A stretch of DNA of 58,529 bases from an uncultured Salinimicrobium sp. (GTDB lineage Bacteria > Bacteroidota > Bacteroidia > Flavobacteriales > Flavobacteriaceae): positions 1 to 58,529 of the forward strand of contig CAMPKA010000020.1 in NCBI GenBank assembly GCA_946887075.1, read 5' to 3'. The notes under the pieces are model-generated. The model was not told the DNA's origin. It saw only the letters and a list, made by a program, of their open reading frames with translations, and did not search any database. Below are positions 1 through 7,750 of the stretch, one piece after another. Numbering within the stretch: position 1 is the first letter of the stretch; each line of letters opens with the position of its first letter. Position numbers and translations under genes: made by a program.

Positions 1-37
1 AGTGGTATACTTTTCAACTGAAATCCTGGTAAAGTTT

Positions 38-652
38 TCACCGAAATAAACAAGCTACAGGAAAGACAAGAGCCAACAAGCTCATTCCCGCAATAACGTT
101 GTTTGTTGTTTCATAGTTTTCAATGCGGTTGTCGGTGGATTCATTTTTGACAAGCCTCCGCAATTCTCTGTTAGCTCCCAAAATTTTTATAGAATAAAAT
201 AAAAAGTACATCAAATAAAGAATAATGATCCAATACGGATCCTGAGCATCAGAGGCTTCAAACATTTTAAGCTTCTCAGTATTATTCATCCGATAGGTTG
301 GAAACATAATGGTGAACATAAATGCGGGAAGGATCAGGTGAGGCCAAATTGTCAGGTTTTTTTTCAGCACCGACTTGTAGTAAAACAAAATGAGAGGAAG
401 ATAGAGAAAGAGAAAAGGAGAACCCCAGAACAGAAATTGAGGAAAAAGATATAGCAGAACACTGTTTCGAAGCAATTGCTCATTTAGCAGGATCACTACA
501 CAAAGCATCAGCAGGGTAAGCCACAGTAAGGACGAAGATTTCTTTACAATTTTAAGCTTCTGCGCTATGAATAATCCTGCAATTAAAGCATTAATAATTC
601 CACTAAATAGGAATAAGGAAGACCAGTCGAACCAGGTTTCAGCAGCAACCAT
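38..652 (-). CDS. Multi-pass membrane protein, probably the membrane half of an AraC-type regulator, apparently frameshifted
   Basis: The 204-residue product is almost entirely hydrophobic, with about six predicted membrane helices and short charged loops. This architecture fits the N-terminal sensor of flavobacterial regulators that carry a membrane domain followed by a C-terminal AraC-type helix-turn-helix (family knowledge). Here the frame stops at a TGA at 38-40, before any helix-turn-helix. The 50 bases before the window edge are open in another frame and read LVYFGENFTRISVEKYTT, which resembles the linker that usually precedes the DNA-binding half. I infer a frameshift near 45-55, but only 37 bases lie beyond the stop. 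Start is the ATG at 650-652. It sits in the AT-rich block. Confidence 0.45.
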   Translation of the reverse strand: MVAAETWFDWSSLFLFSGIINALIAGLFIAQKLKIVKKSSSLLWLTLLMLCVVILLNEQLLRNSVLLYLFPQFLFWGSPFLFLYLPLILFYYKSVLKKNLTIWPHLILPAFMFTIMFPTYRMNNTEKLKMFEASDAQDPYWIIILYLMYFLFYSIKILGANRELRRLVKNESTDNRIENYETTNNVIAGMSLLALVFPVACLFR

Positions 653-660
653 TTAACAAG

Positions 661-1205
661 TAGATTCTGAGTTTAAGATTTCTCCAACTTCCCCTGAATT
701 ATAGATTGAAAAAACCGTGGAAAAGATAAAGACATTTTCCCAACCTTTTATACAACACAATATTCATCTAGTTTGAATCCTCATGTAAAAAGAATTTGAT
801 GCTGTAAAGACGTGTCATTTTCAGAATCAGCTAAGGCCTTACAAATTTCTTCCAAAGGTAGTTCAATACTTCAGGTCAAAAATCTTATGAACTGGATTAT
901 GTGGTGAGGCAATGGACAATAATGTGGTGTACAGAAGTTTTGGGTTGACTTGCCCTCTTCACGGAAATCTGCCGCAAATATCCACCTGTTTATAAGGCCT
1001 CCCAATGGTTTTGCCGCAAATTCACGAAAAAAATTTCGATAAAGGTCAAAATCATTGAAAAACAAAGGGGGAGAATCAATACAACATCGCTCTGCGTGTT
1101 GTCCTCTTGCTATTCTCCACCCTTCTATTTGATTTCCCTCTTAGGTATGAAAAATTACCAAATCATATCTTGTATTTGAAAGAAAAGAAATGTGAGGAAT
1201 CACTT
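661..1205. other. Gene-poor AT-rich intergenic stretch
   Basis: No convincing gene was seen in these 545 bases. A minus-strand open frame at 871-1065 starts only at TTG and gives 64 residues that I do not recognise; it could be a relic. On the minus strand the 10-mer ATTTGCGGCA occurs twice about 45 bases apart within that frame (near 970 and 1012). No tRNA, terminator or promoter was found. Confidence 0.4.
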
Positions 1206-2951
1206 CTACAAGTTGGGTTTGACATCTATTTTTAGATGTCTCCATTTGTCCGGAAAATAGGGCGTCTTAAAATAATGGTGAGCTAAATCTTTAAGGAAAT
1301 GATACCCGGCCTTGTCAGTACGATATTCATATATAAATTCATACTTCCTCTTTTCGACCTTTTCCTTAAATTCTTTAAAGGTCAATTCGTCCATTAAATC
1401 TTTGGTGAACCTGGTTTCCACTTGATAACCATCTTTTACAGAGATTGAAAAGAGTTGTTCCTCCAGGTCATCATCTTTATTTTCTATAAGATGTTTTGAG
1501 ATTGAATTTTTTCCATGATGAGGAATAAAAAGCCCTAATGTAATGTCGTGCTTTTCAACGAAGTTTTTTAAATAGTTGTAATCTTCCTCCAGATCTAAAC
1601 GTACTACAAATTCAAGAAGCACAGCCAAGAGTGGAGAAGTTGAGTCGGAATAATAAACCGGTTTAGTACCTGTTACAGTAAACTTAATAACACTGCGTAT
1701 ATTGTTATTAGCATCTGGCAGTATACCTGATTTTTCCTTTCTAAAGAGAATAGTAGCAAGAACGCTTTTTAGGTACGCTTTCGCTGAATCAAAATCTCCT
1801 GTTTGAATAAAAAGGTTCAGGACATTTACTATTACAATGGAGTGGATATCAAGCAAAGGTCGTTTAGACACAGAATTAAATTGAATAATATTGAATAAAC
1901 CATCTTTAGCATCAATTAGATCGTAATCTTTAAAAAATGATTTTTCCATTTCAATAAGAATTAGAAAATAAGCTAGATAATCGAATGTTCTTTGAGTATA
2001 ACCTATTTGTTCATACCTACCACCCTTCTCTGAGTAAAGTCCATCAACAGATTGCGAAATAGATAATGTTCTATCGAAATACTCTCTTAGGATTTCATAA
2101 AAGAAGAGCAATATCTGATTGAAATATTTTAGAACCTTTTTGTCCTGCTCCAGATTATTTTTTAAAATCCAGTACCAGTAACGTAAGAGTAAGTGGGTCA
2201 GGTAACGTTTAGCGATATCCAAATTATTATATTCTCTTGATTCAGTATAAATTATAAAGGAAATAAGCTTTAATGACTCAAATAACAATTGCCATTTCCT
2301 TGCAATTTTGCTTTTATAGCCCTTCCACTCATTTTTATCAAATAGAGAATCAATAAGTTTGATAAAATCTTGGGAGACACCATCAGAAGTGTCTAAATTG
2401 ATTAATACTCTATTAAACAATTTAGTGGTAGAAGGATCAGTAAGAAGGTAGGCACCGAAAAGATGTTTGGAAAACATAGCAGTTAATCGAGCAATATCCC
2501 ACCTTTCAAAAACAGTTTTTTCAACAGTTTTATTAATTGTTACTAAAAAATTCTCAAAGGTCGTTTGCAATCCTCCATCTATAACTCCATTATGCACTAT
2601 TACCACTTTTAAAGGTAAATTTTCGAATTCCGGATATGCTGAAACAAATGGAGTGTACACCGCTTCAGTAATGGACTCTTGAATTCCATCTTTCCCGTAG
2701 AAGTTCCTAGTAGTTATGTTTCGATCCGCACCGCCCTTAAGTTCAAAATAAAATCGCTTTTTAATATCATCATCATCGATTCCCACTGCAACAAGATCCT
2801 TCCCATATTCTTGTAGTCCCAAATATTCTGTGGGTTTAGATAGAATTTCGTAACCCATACTTTCTAACAACAAAGGGAAAATTCGATTTAACTCATCTTT
2901 TTCAGTCAAAGATTCAAGATAATCTTTAACTATTAATTGTTTAATATTCAT
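1206..2951 (-). CDS. Unrecognised protein with N-terminal PD-(D/E)xK nuclease-like domain (second gene of a two-gene operon)
   Basis: The product has 581 residues. Residues 20-125 match the restriction-endonuclease-like fold: helix with Glu30, GYE at 33-35, Asp52 in YGKDLVAVG, then FELK with Glu70 and Lys72, Gln91 in a following helix, and a strand reading KVVIVHNG. That spacing is the classic D...ExK...Q pattern of Mrr-like nucleases. Residues 150-581 look alpha-helical and carry no motif I know. The ATG overlaps the stop of the upstream gene by four bases (ATGA), so the two are translationally coupled. Nuclease activity, and a role in defence against phage or plasmids, are inferences. The fold call is moderately sure; the function is unknown. 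Confidence 0.7.
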   Translation of the reverse strand: MNIKQLIVKDYLESLTEKDELNRIFPLLLESMGYEILSKPTEYLGLQEYGKDLVAVGIDDDDIKKRFYFELKGGADRNITTRNFYGKDGIQESITEAVYTPFVSAYPEFENLPLKVVIVHNGVIDGGLQTTFENFLVTINKTVEKTVFERWDIARLTAMFSKHLFGAYLLTDPSTTKLFNRVLINLDTSDGVSQDFIKLIDSLFDKNEWKGYKSKIARKWQLLFESLKLISFIIYTESREYNNLDIAKRYLTHLLLRYWYWILKNNLEQDKKVLKYFNQILLFFYEILREYFDRTLSISQSVDGLYSEKGGRYEQIGYTQRTFDYLAYFLILIEMEKSFFKDYDLIDAKDGLFNIIQFNSVSKRPLLDIHSIVIVNVLNLFIQTGDFDSAKAYLKSVLATILFRKEKSGILPDANNNIRSVIKFTVTGTKPVYYSDSTSPLLAVLLEFVVRLDLEEDYNYLKNFVEKHDITLGLFIPHHGKNSISKHLIENKDDDLEEQLFSISVKDGYQVETRFTKDLMDELTFKEFKEKVEKRKYEFIYEYRTDKAGYHFLKDLAHHYFKTPYFPDKWRHLKIDVKPNL

Positions 2952-4828
2952 CGCTTATCATAACTGTTTAAGATATATTCTTGAAGATCGGGATTCTTAA
3001 ACAACCTAGCATCAAGTGTGAATTGTGATTCTATTTTACCTAAAGGAATTACTTCATTTTCAAGTTCCTGTTTCCAACTATTGCCTCTAACTATTATTGT
3101 CGTCTTCCCAACAGCTGCTAGAATACCTTTGGGATTTTCATTTATATCTTGCATCAATTTGGCCCTATTCTCATGTTCGAGATTATAATATAAATCCATT
3201 AAATCCCGTTCATTTTCATAAGGGTCTAGATCCTTAATAGCTTCCTTTGCCGTAACAATAGCTTCGTACTTTTCTAAAGTTTCCTTTAATGGTTGTACAA
3301 ATAACTCGTCTTCTTTAGAGTCATCTAAAAAGCTCTCAATATTATTTAAAAGTGATCCATGGTATGCATCATATATTAATTCGGAAAGTTTCCTCTGTAA
3401 AAATTTTACTACTTCGGGATGAATTGAATGTCTCAAAGGCAATAAAATTGGAAGTAATCTCTCGAACGAATGCGGAAATAGAGTTATAGCTTCAATCGCC
3501 CGAGCCTGTTCCTGTTTTGTTTTTAATTTCAACAGATCAACTTGAAGTGCTCCAAAATTGCCTGTCATAAGAATCTCTACCGGAAGCATTCCTAATTTTT
3601 CCTCTGGATTAAAAAGATCTAAAATTATTTTTTCTGTTTCTGAAGTACTTTTGTTCCAGAAGTGATAAATAGGTTCAATGAACTTACTTATAGAACCCCG
3701 TTGCCATCTTGTCCTGTAGTTCATAATGATCAAATCAAACAGGTACTTTGGATCATTCAAGTGATAAAAAAAGGTATTAATAATTGAGAAATCCAATGTT
3801 TTTTCTAAATACCTGTGAAGCATCTGATATTTTTCTGCCTCGTATGGTTTTAAATTGTGAACTATCGACCGAAATGCAACTTTAACGGAGTCCTTTTCTT
3901 CTAACTCCAGATATTCGTTTAGAACTTCAAAACACTTCTTTCTTAATGATTCTTCGACTTCAGGATTCATGATAAGTCCGCAAAGTACCTGCGTCTTACT
4001 TCCAATATGATCTGAAGAGTTATCATTACTGACTAGATCAAAAACTAAATTATTTTGTGTCTCTGTGAGGTTTTTAAGCAAGTTTAAAATGTAGTAACTC
4101 TGTTGTGGTTGATCTTCCTTTAATTGAATAGCCTTTTCAAACACTCCGTCCATTCCTTCTTTATGAAGTCCCACAAGAAGGTGAGCTATAAAAAAGGAAT
4201 TATCAGTGACACTGGACTTCAAAGCAAGGGTTAAGAGATCCTCTGCCAAGGAATAATTCTTCCTTGGTAAATGCCGGGCAAATTCGCTAACATAATAATG
4301 ATCACTGGAGGAGATGGTTTTTTGGCATATTTCCCATATATCCTTAGGCAGCAAATTTGAATACGGCAGGAAATCAAAAAGATGCTGTTCGAATAAAAAT
4401 AATTCATTTTCCCTCTCCTTATTAAATTCATTAAGGTAAAAGCTTTTTACATTAAAACCTCCCGAGCTTAAATGGTATAAAAGATAGCTCTGGAGTCCTT
4501 TAATTATATCTTCATAGGCATTAATGACATTTTTCTCTATCCCGTTTTCCTCTTTTAATTTTTCCTGAAATTCTTCAATGAAACTAAAGGCTTCTACAAT
4601 AGTTCCCGGTACCTTTCTCTCGAGTTTTGTTTCAGCCCAGCTGAGCAGTGCTGAATTAAATTCAATGGATTCGGGATTCAATTGTACTGTGTCGAGGTCA
4701 TCTTCATTTAATAAGATCACACCTTTTTCCAAAAGTTGTGAGGTATTGTCAAACGAAGTTTTGGGGAATTGAACTTGTTGTGTTCGAATGCACTCTCGAA
4801 TCAATTCGTCAAATCCATCATTCTCCAT
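2948..4828 (-). CDS. Unrecognised large alpha-helical (repeat-like) protein, first gene of a two-gene operon
   Basis: The product has 626 residues with no signal peptide or membrane segment. It is rich in Leu, Glu, Lys, Phe and Tyr, with a recurring helix-turn-helix rhythm (for example around 190-330 and 430-520) that suggests HEAT- or TPR-like solenoid repeats. No catalytic motif was found. The C-terminal 60 residues look mixed alpha/beta (AVGKTTIIVRGNSW), but this is not a Walker A motif. It lies first in a two-gene unit with the PD-(D/E)xK protein, sharing an ATGA overlap. By analogy with nuclease partners it may sense or bind a target, but this is inference. It could also belong to a described family that I fail to recognise. 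Confidence 0.65.
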   Translation of the reverse strand: MENDGFDELIRECIRTQQVQFPKTSFDNTSQLLEKGVILLNEDDLDTVQLNPESIEFNSALLSWAETKLERKVPGTIVEAFSFIEEFQEKLKEENGIEKNVINAYEDIIKGLQSYLLYHLSSGGFNVKSFYLNEFNKERENELFLFEQHLFDFLPYSNLLPKDIWEICQKTISSSDHYYVSEFARHLPRKNYSLAEDLLTLALKSSVTDNSFFIAHLLVGLHKEGMDGVFEKAIQLKEDQPQQSYYILNLLKNLTETQNNLVFDLVSNDNSSDHIGSKTQVLCGLIMNPEVEESLRKKCFEVLNEYLELEEKDSVKVAFRSIVHNLKPYEAEKYQMLHRYLEKTLDFSIINTFFYHLNDPKYLFDLIIMNYRTRWQRGSISKFIEPIYHFWNKSTSETEKIILDLFNPEEKLGMLPVEILMTGNFGALQVDLLKLKTKQEQARAIEAITLFPHSFERLLPILLPLRHSIHPEVVKFLQRKLSELIYDAYHGSLLNNIESFLDDSKEDELFVQPLKETLEKYEAIVTAKEAIKDLDPYENERDLMDLYYNLEHENRAKLMQDINENPKGILAAVGKTTIIVRGNSWKQELENEVIPLGKIESQFTLDARLFKNPDLQEYILNSYDKR

Positions 4829-4955
4829 AATTCTTTTTTAAAAGTGGGTTAATTAATTTTCCGAATGTAACGTAGAGACGGGTATTCTGCAATTTAAATC
4901 AAGTAGGTTTAACTGCAAATGAAGATTTCTGTTACTAAACTCGTGTTCGATATGA

Positions 4956-4976
4956 ATTCTGTACTTATTCTGTACT
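4956..4976. repeat. Tandem copies of ATTCTGTACT
   Basis: The 10-mer ATTCTGTACT occurs at 4956-4965 and again at 4967-4976, giving an 11-base period. A looser copy (TTTCTGTTACT) lies near 4926. The repeats sit between the tRNA terminator and the start of the two-gene operon, so they could be an operator or part of a junction. Chance is also possible. Confidence 0.4.
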
Positions 4977-4981
4977 AGCTT

Positions 4982-5015
4982 AAAAAGAAAAAGGCTTCAC
5001 ATTCTGTGAAGCCTT
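4982..5015 (-). terminator. Rho-independent terminator of tRNA-fMet
   Basis: A perfect 10-bp inverted repeat (4991-5000 with 5006-5015, 5-base loop) is followed on the minus strand by a T-rich tract at 4982-4990. It starts 12 bases beyond the mature 3' end of the tRNA. Confidence 0.85.
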
Positions 5016-5026
5016 GTCTTTGCTAG

Positions 5027-5099
<73 letters not shown>

Positions 5100-5109
5100 A
5101 TGTTGAATG

Positions 5110-5140
5110 CAAATATACAGTCAAAATTTTTCTGCACAAA
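5110..5140 (-). promoter_or_regulatory. Bacteroidota-type promoter of tRNA-fMet
   Basis: On the minus strand TTTG (5137-5140), a 19-base spacer and TATATTTG (5110-5117) match the -33/-7 consensus TTTG-N19-TAnnTTTG exactly. Transcription would start near 5105, just upstream of the mature tRNA 5' end at 5099. Confidence 0.7.
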
Positions 5141-5207
5141 ATAAATGTGGATTAATATTCAACCAGAGAAATTGCAAGAAAATGGAACTTCAAAATTCGC
5201 TTTAATG

Positions 5208-5390
5208 TTAGTGATCGAGAAGGTGAACCTCAAATTCCCTGAGTTCATGAAGTTGGAAAACCGCGTGAATTTCCAAAGGATTGCAACATACTTCACAGTC
5301 TTCCACGAACCTCTGTTCCTCAACCGATGGATCCAAAAGTATAGAAATCTCTTCCCAGCAATAGGGGCACTGGAAGAAATGCTCAAGCAT
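5208..5390 (-). CDS. CPXCG-motif cysteine-rich small protein
   Basis: The 60-residue protein has Cys8 and Cys11 in CPYC and Cys32, Cys35 and Cys36 in CEVCC, a compact zinc-ribbon arrangement. It matches the small Cys-rich CPXCG family found in many Gram-negatives; its biochemical role is unknown. I chose the ATG at 5390 because family members begin directly before the first CPxC. An upstream ATG at 5414 would add eight residues and increase the overlap with the ABC-F gene. With the chosen start the overlap is 8 bases, so it probably follows the ABC-F gene on the same transcript. Confidence 0.8.
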   Translation of the reverse strand: MLEHFFQCPYCWEEISILLDPSVEEQRFVEDCEVCCNPLEIHAVFQLHELREFEVHLLDH

Positions 5391-7296
5391 AATCTGAATG
5401 CTTTTCGAGTTCAAGTTGAATTTCTTCCCATTCCGTCATCAGCCGTGCCAGTTCCTTTTTCTTCTGCTCATATATTTTTAGAAAATCCGCCTGTTCCATC
5501 GCCTTGTCGTAATTCGATGCGAGTTCCAGATCGGCATCCTTTATTTCTTTTTCTAATTGCGAAATTTGGGATTCGATGTTGCTCAACTTGTTGTTCAGCG
5601 ATTTCGTTTTTTTCTGGTTCCGGAAAGTGTTCTTCTTTTCCTTTGGACTCACCTTCTCTACATCGCGCTTTTCCACTTCCCGCATATCGTGGAGTTTACG
5701 CTGCTCAAGGTAAAAGTCGATATCACCAAGATACTCTTTGATCCTGTGATCCTTAAATTCATATACCTTGTTGGTCAGCCCCTGCAGAAAATCCCGGTCG
5801 TGCGAGACTAAAATTAAGGTTCCCTGAAATGCTGATAATGCCTCCTTAAGAACATTCTTCGATTTGATGTCAAGGTGATTCGTGGGCTCATCCATTACTA
5901 GCACGTTGAAGGGTTGCAACAGCATTTTTGCAAGCGCAAGACGGTTCCGCTCCCCGCCTGAAAGCACCCGGACATATTTCTCCACTTCATCTCCTCTGAA
6001 AAGAAAAGATCCCAGGATATCCCGGACCTTTGCTCTGTTGGTTTCATTGGCAGCGTCTATCATAGTGTCCAGCACGGTTTTAGAACCATCCAGATACTCG
6101 GCTTGATTCTGAGCGAAATAACCCAATTGGACATTATGTCCTAACTTGAGTTTCCCCTGAAAATCAAGTTCCCCGACCAGGATTTTGGCCAGCGTTGATT
6201 TCCCCTGCCCGTTCTGACCGACAAATGCGGTCTTTGAATCGCGTTCGATAAGAAGATCAATATCTTTCAGAACGTTTTTATTCCCGTAGCTCTTGGTAAT
6301 CCCTTCCGCTTCCACCACGACCTTTCCTGGTACAACCGAAACCGGGAATTTCAGTTTCATAACTGCATTATCATCCTCATCCACCTCGATCCGATCGATC
6401 TTGTCCAGCTTTTTGATCAGAGATTGAGCCATGCTGGCCTTCGAGGCCTTCGCCCGGAATTTCTCTATCAGTTTCTCGGTCTGTTGGATCTGCTTTTCCT
6501 GGTTTTTCTGTGAAGCCAGCTGCTGCTCCCGAAATTCCTTCCGAAGCTCCAGGTAGGCGGTGTATGGCTTATTAAAGTCATAGATCTTCCCGAGTGATAT
6601 TTCGATGGTCCGGTTGGTTACATTGTCGAGGAACATACGGTCGTGCGAAACGATTACTACTGCACCTGGGTAGGAGTTAAGAAAAGACTCCAACCAGATG
6701 ATCGATTCGATATCGAGGTGGTTGGTCGGCTCATCCAGGAGCAGGATATCGTTCTGCTGGAGAAGGAGCTTGGCCAATTCTATCCTCATACGCCATCCTC
6801 CCGAAAAGGTATCAGTGGCTTTATCAAAATCTGCTCTCTTAAACCCAAGCCCCTGAAGAATCCTTTCGGTATCACCCTGATAATTATAACCTCCGTGGAT
6901 CTCGTACTGGTGCTGAACATCACTCAGATCTACCATGAGCTGATGGTAGCCTTCACTCTCATAATCGGTTCTCTCAACCAGTTGCCGGTTAATCTCCTCC
7001 AGCCTTTTCTCAAGTTGTTGTATTTCCTCGAAAGCCTTGTAAGCCTCCTGTAAGACAGTCCTCCCCTCTTCGAAATCAATATCCTGTCTCAGGAATCCGA
7101 TCTTCAGGTTCTTATCTGCTGCTATCTGCCCGGTATCCGGCTCCAGATCTCCGGCAAGGATTTTAAGCATGGTGGACTTTCCTGCGCCATTTTTGCCAAT
7201 CAGGCCTACCCGGTCCCCACCCCCCAGTCGGAAGGTGATTTCCTCAAATAAAAATTCTCCTCCAAAGGAGACGGATAAATTATGAATATTCAACAT
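5383..7296 (-). CDS. ABC-F family ATPase (Uup/YheS-like ribosome-associated factor)
   Basis: This is a 637-residue soluble protein with two ABC cassettes and no membrane domain. The first has Walker A GKNGAGKST, signature SGGWRMR and Walker B LLLDEPTNHLD; the second has GQNGQGKST, LSGGERNR and VMDEPTNHLD. A charged linker follows the first cassette, and the last 90 residues form a Glu/Lys-rich coiled coil typical of Uup-like members. ABC-F proteins bind the ribosomal E site and modulate translation (family knowledge). The start is the ATG at 7296 (MLNIHNLSVSFGG); the open frame extends 26 codons upstream but this overlaps the divergent DUF983 gene. Confidence 0.92.
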   Translation of the reverse strand: MLNIHNLSVSFGGEFLFEEITFRLGGGDRVGLIGKNGAGKSTMLKILAGDLEPDTGQIAADKNLKIGFLRQDIDFEEGRTVLQEAYKAFEEIQQLEKRLEEINRQLVERTDYESEGYHQLMVDLSDVQHQYEIHGGYNYQGDTERILQGLGFKRADFDKATDTFSGGWRMRIELAKLLLQQNDILLLDEPTNHLDIESIIWLESFLNSYPGAVVIVSHDRMFLDNVTNRTIEISLGKIYDFNKPYTAYLELRKEFREQQLASQKNQEKQIQQTEKLIEKFRAKASKASMAQSLIKKLDKIDRIEVDEDDNAVMKLKFPVSVVPGKVVVEAEGITKSYGNKNVLKDIDLLIERDSKTAFVGQNGQGKSTLAKILVGELDFQGKLKLGHNVQLGYFAQNQAEYLDGSKTVLDTMIDAANETNRAKVRDILGSFLFRGDEVEKYVRVLSGGERNRLALAKMLLQPFNVLVMDEPTNHLDIKSKNVLKEALSAFQGTLILVSHDRDFLQGLTNKVYEFKDHRIKEYLGDIDFYLEQRKLHDMREVEKRDVEKVSPKEKKNTFRNQKKTKSLNNKLSNIESQISQLEKEIKDADLELASNYDKAMEQADFLKIYEQKKKELARLMTEWEEIQLELEKHSDYA

Positions 7297-7333
7297 GTGG
7301 CCTCTGATTATTTCTGCAAATATGCCTATTTTT

Positions 7334-7750
7334 ATGTCTCTAAAAAAAGATACCTTGGCTTTCCTGAAAAGCACTAAACTCTACAGCATTTTCACAGGCA
7401 CCTGTCCTGTTTGCCACAAAGGAAAAATGTATAAGGAATCCAATCCTTATAAGATCTCCCGGCTTTTCGATATGCATGAACGCTGTTCCAATTGTCATAC
7501 CAAATTCAAAATCGAACCCTCCTTCTTTTTTGGGGCGATGTACGTCAGTTACGGGGTAGGGATCATCTTTGCTGCCATCGCGTTTGCCCTTGCTCACCTC
7601 CTCTTTGGTGCCGGGCTGCTGATGAGTTTTGTTGCCATTGTGGTGACGCTGTTTGTTTTTATGCCTGTTATTATAAGGTGGAGCCGGAATATCTGGATCA
7701 ATTTCTTTTTCGATTATGATCCGAAAAGGGCATCAGATCATTCCCTGTAA
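7334..7750 (+). CDS. DUF983 family membrane protein
   Basis: The protein has 138 residues. Two CxxC pairs, CPVC and CSNC, lie in the N-terminal 50 residues and suggest a zinc ribbon. They are followed by two hydrophobic helices around residues 60-110 and a charged C-terminus with FFDYDP. This matches DUF983, whose function is not established. The start at 7334 (MSLKKDTLAFL) is preferred over in-frame codons further upstream that would overlap the divergent ABC-F gene. The 3' end overlaps the convergent oxidoreductase gene by 13 bases. Confidence 0.85.
   Translation: MSLKKDTLAFLKSTKLYSIFTGTCPVCHKGKMYKESNPYKISRLFDMHERCSNCHTKFKIEPSFFFGAMYVSYGVGIIFAAIAFALAHLLFGAGLLMSFVAIVVTLFVFMPVIIRWSRNIWINFFFDYDPKRASDHSL

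Noticed and set aside
871..1065. 64-codon open frame starting with TTG on the minus strand
   Set aside because: No recognisable family and only a TTG start; listed within the gap description instead of as a gene.
1221..1240. Inverted repeat GACATCTA/TAGATGTC as a terminator of the orphan operon
   Set aside because: It lies inside the coding end of the PD-(D/E)xK gene and has no following T-run in the right place.
5145..5741. Long open frame on the plus strand (198 codons)
   Set aside because: Antisense shadow of the CPXCG and ABC-F genes; low-complexity composition and no known motif.
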